NCBI RefSeq assembly: GCF_003434305.1
Contig: NZ_QKKX01000026.1
Coordinates: 37,782-101,781, forward strand
DNA: 64,000 nt
Origin: Micromonospora sp. MW-13
GTDB lineage: Bacteria; Actinomycetota; Actinomycetes; Mycobacteriales; Micromonosporaceae
Direction of reading: 5' to 3'
The position numbers were made by a program, and so were the translations under genes. Below are positions 62,698 through 64,000 of the stretch, one piece after another (within the stretch, counting starts at the first letter, position 1; the number at the start of each line of letters is the position of its first letter). The notes beneath the pieces were generated by a model. It was not told where the DNA came from. It made no database searches and saw only the letters and a program-made list of their open reading frames with translations.

Positions 62698-63726
62698 GTG
62701 TCGGGTGACCGTCCCAGCCCGCTCGTCATCGAGCGCATCCTGCGCGACCGGCAGGGCATCTGGCAGCAGATCGTGACCGACCGGGATCTCACCGGCCTCA
62801 CCGTGCGGATGCTGGCCAGTTCCGGCATCGCCCTGGCCTGCTACGGCGCGGTGCTCGGCGCGTTCCACAGCGTGCTGATGGCGCTGACCTCGGCGGTCAA
62901 GCTGCCGCTGCTGTTCCTGGTCACCCTCGCCATCTGCCTGCCCACGCTCTACCTGTTCAACCTGGTCTTCGGGGCCCGGCTGTCGGTGCGGCAGTCGCTG
63001 GCGCTGGTGATGGTGGCGATCACCGTCACCTCGATGCTGGCCGTGGCGTTCGCGCCGATCAGCCTCTTCTTCCTGATCACAGCGCCCGACTACGGCTTCT
63101 TCAAGCTGCTCAACGTCGCCATCCTGACGCTGAGCGCGGTGGTCGGGCTGCGCTTCCTGACCGGCGGCATGCAGGTGCTCAACGCCCACGGCCTGCTCGC
63201 CCCGGCCACGGCCCCCGCCCCGGCTGCCGCGCCGGCCCTCGCGCCGGCCGCCGCGCCCGCCCCGGTCGCGCCCGTTCCGGCTGCCGTGCCGGTCGCGGTC
63301 GGCGCCAACGGGGCAGCCGCCGAGGCCGCCGCCCAGCCTGCTCCCGCCGTCGAGCCCGCTCCCGCCGTCCAGCCCGCGCCCGCCGCGCCTGTCCCGGCAC
63401 CGGCGGCGCCCGTCCTGCTGGCCGCCGCCCCCGCGCCCGGTCACCCCGCGCCCGGTCACCCCGGGCCGGGGCTGCTCCCCGCCGGATACCCGCCGGCGCA
63501 GTACCGCCACTGGCCCGAGCCGGCGCCCCGCCGGCCGGCTGCCGAGCGCCCGGCCAGCATGACCCTGCTGTACGTGTGGATCCTGCTGTTCGGCTTCGTC
63601 GGCACCCAGCTCGCCTGGACGCTGCGCCCGTTCTTCGGCAGCCCGGGCGAGGGGTTCGCGCTGTTCCGCAGCATCGAGGGCAACTTCTACGCCGAGATCA
63701 TCCGCACCATCGGCAACCTCTTCTAG
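62698..63726 (+). CDS. Multi-pass membrane protein with Ala/Pro-rich linker
   Basis: A 342-residue protein. The N-terminus ERILRDRQGIWQQIVTDRDL is followed by four transmembrane segments including LLFLVTLAICLPTLYLFNLV. A 130-residue linker made almost only of Ala and Pro (residues about 165-295) precedes a last segment, LYVWILLFGFVGTQLAWTL. Similar actinobacterial proteins are sometimes named 'WH2 domain' by weak similarity; no actin role is supported. GTG 62698 follows GAAAGGGG. Confidence 0.65.
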   Translation: MSGDRPSPLVIERILRDRQGIWQQIVTDRDLTGLTVRMLASSGIALACYGAVLGAFHSVLMALTSAVKLPLLFLVTLAICLPTLYLFNLVFGARLSVRQSLALVMVAITVTSMLAVAFAPISLFFLITAPDYGFFKLLNVAILTLSAVVGLRFLTGGMQVLNAHGLLAPATAPAPAAAPALAPAAAPAPVAPVPAAVPVAVGANGAAAEAAAQPAPAVEPAPAVQPAPAAPVPAPAAPVLLAAAPAPGHPAPGHPGPGLLPAGYPPAQYRHWPEPAPRRPAAERPASMTLLYVWILLFGFVGTQLAWTLRPFFGSPGEGFALFRSIEGNFYAEIIRTIGNLF

Positions 63727-63733
63727 CGCCCCG

Positions 63734-63832
63734 TCATGCAGCCTTGAAGGGGTAATCCGGGTGCCGGATCTTGGATTCGGTGGCGAATCCGGTGGTCAGT
63801 TCGGCCCGGTTGGCGGTGCGCCAGGCGGCTGG
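63734..63832 (-). pseudogene. Probable broken gene, C-terminal end
   Basis: On the minus strand a frame ends AAWRTANRAELTTG, then FATESKIRHPDYPFKAA and a stop, with codon usage like a real gene. Further upstream the sense seems to move to another frame (WQATKTWKAS), so at least one frameshift is likely. The family is not recognised. The rest of the window end shows nothing certain. Confidence 0.35.
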
Positions 63833-64000
63833 CCTTCCAAGTCTTGGTGGCCTGCCACGACATCCCACGTTCGTGCGGGACACAGGCGACCAGCAGGAGA
63901 GCGGCCGGCCGGGTCCTCGGTCACCTTCGACAGCACCACGATCGCCCGCCGCAGCGCTCTACCGGATCCTTCTACCCACCGGCCACCACCCCCACAGCCT

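Overview
The window is very GC-rich, densely coded DNA from a high-GC actinobacterium, most likely of the Micromonospora type. Support comes from the septation protein SepH, the futalosine menaquinone genes mqnB and mqnD, an F420-type PPOX protein, an XRE/DUF5753-DUF397 pair, DUF3027, DUF2530, DUF981 and TIGR03089 family proteins, Ku with split LigD-type enzymes, and many GTG starts. At least twelve genes have a TANNNT box 6-9 nt before the start codon, the layout of leaderless actinobacterial transcripts. No rRNA, tRNA or intact insertion sequence was seen.

Layout. 0-16 kb is ordinary chromosome: two MFS exporters, a NUDIX hydrolase, an acyl-CoA ligase, an oxidoreductase, a HAD phosphatase, an FKBP isomerase, then an end-joining block of Ku, DNA ligase and LigD-type polymerase. 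15-19 kb is accessory-looking: a 65-nt palindromic repeat, a TIGR03089 gene, a secreted M43-type metalloprotease, a GntR/DivIVA-like module whose third gene is frameshifted, and an internally deleted TIGR03089 remnant. 19-26 kb carries an XPB helicase, an L,D-transpeptidase lipoprotein and a Helicase_C_3/WYL protein. 26-33 kb holds a cold-shock protein, mqnD, a long low-complexity tract, an XRE-GNAT fusion with candidate operators and two DnaA-box-like sites, mqnB, an MFS protein, DUF3027 and DUF2530. 33-48 kb is mainly metabolism and transport: NCS2 purine permease, MarR-MFS pair, ThpR, aldo/keto reductase, SepH, SerC, citrate synthase, PdxH, aldose epimerase, nitroreductase and acyl-CoA dehydrogenase.

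48-53 kb is the second accessory island: a secreted ricin-type lectin, two small Cys-rich proteins divergent from an XRE/DUF397 pair, a thioredoxin-like protein, an IS30 transposase fragment, and a type I-E-like CRISPR array (17 good repeats plus two decayed ones) with no cas genes in the window. The array reads on the minus strand: its leader is at the high-coordinate end and its decayed trailer abuts the IS30 fragment.

54-61 kb is a compact co-directional cluster. Serine dehydratase is followed by a polysaccharide-type ABC exporter (permease and ATPase), a CDP-alcohol phosphotransferase with a degenerate nucleotidyltransferase-like N-terminus, and a GT2-TagF fusion. Together these look like a pathway for a phosphodiester-linked, teichoic-acid-like glycopolymer. 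The permease-ATPase junction contains two 7-codon mini-ORFs chained by TGATG overlaps. The window ends with a MsmK/UgpC-type ATPase, a Pro/Ala-rich membrane protein and a probable broken gene.
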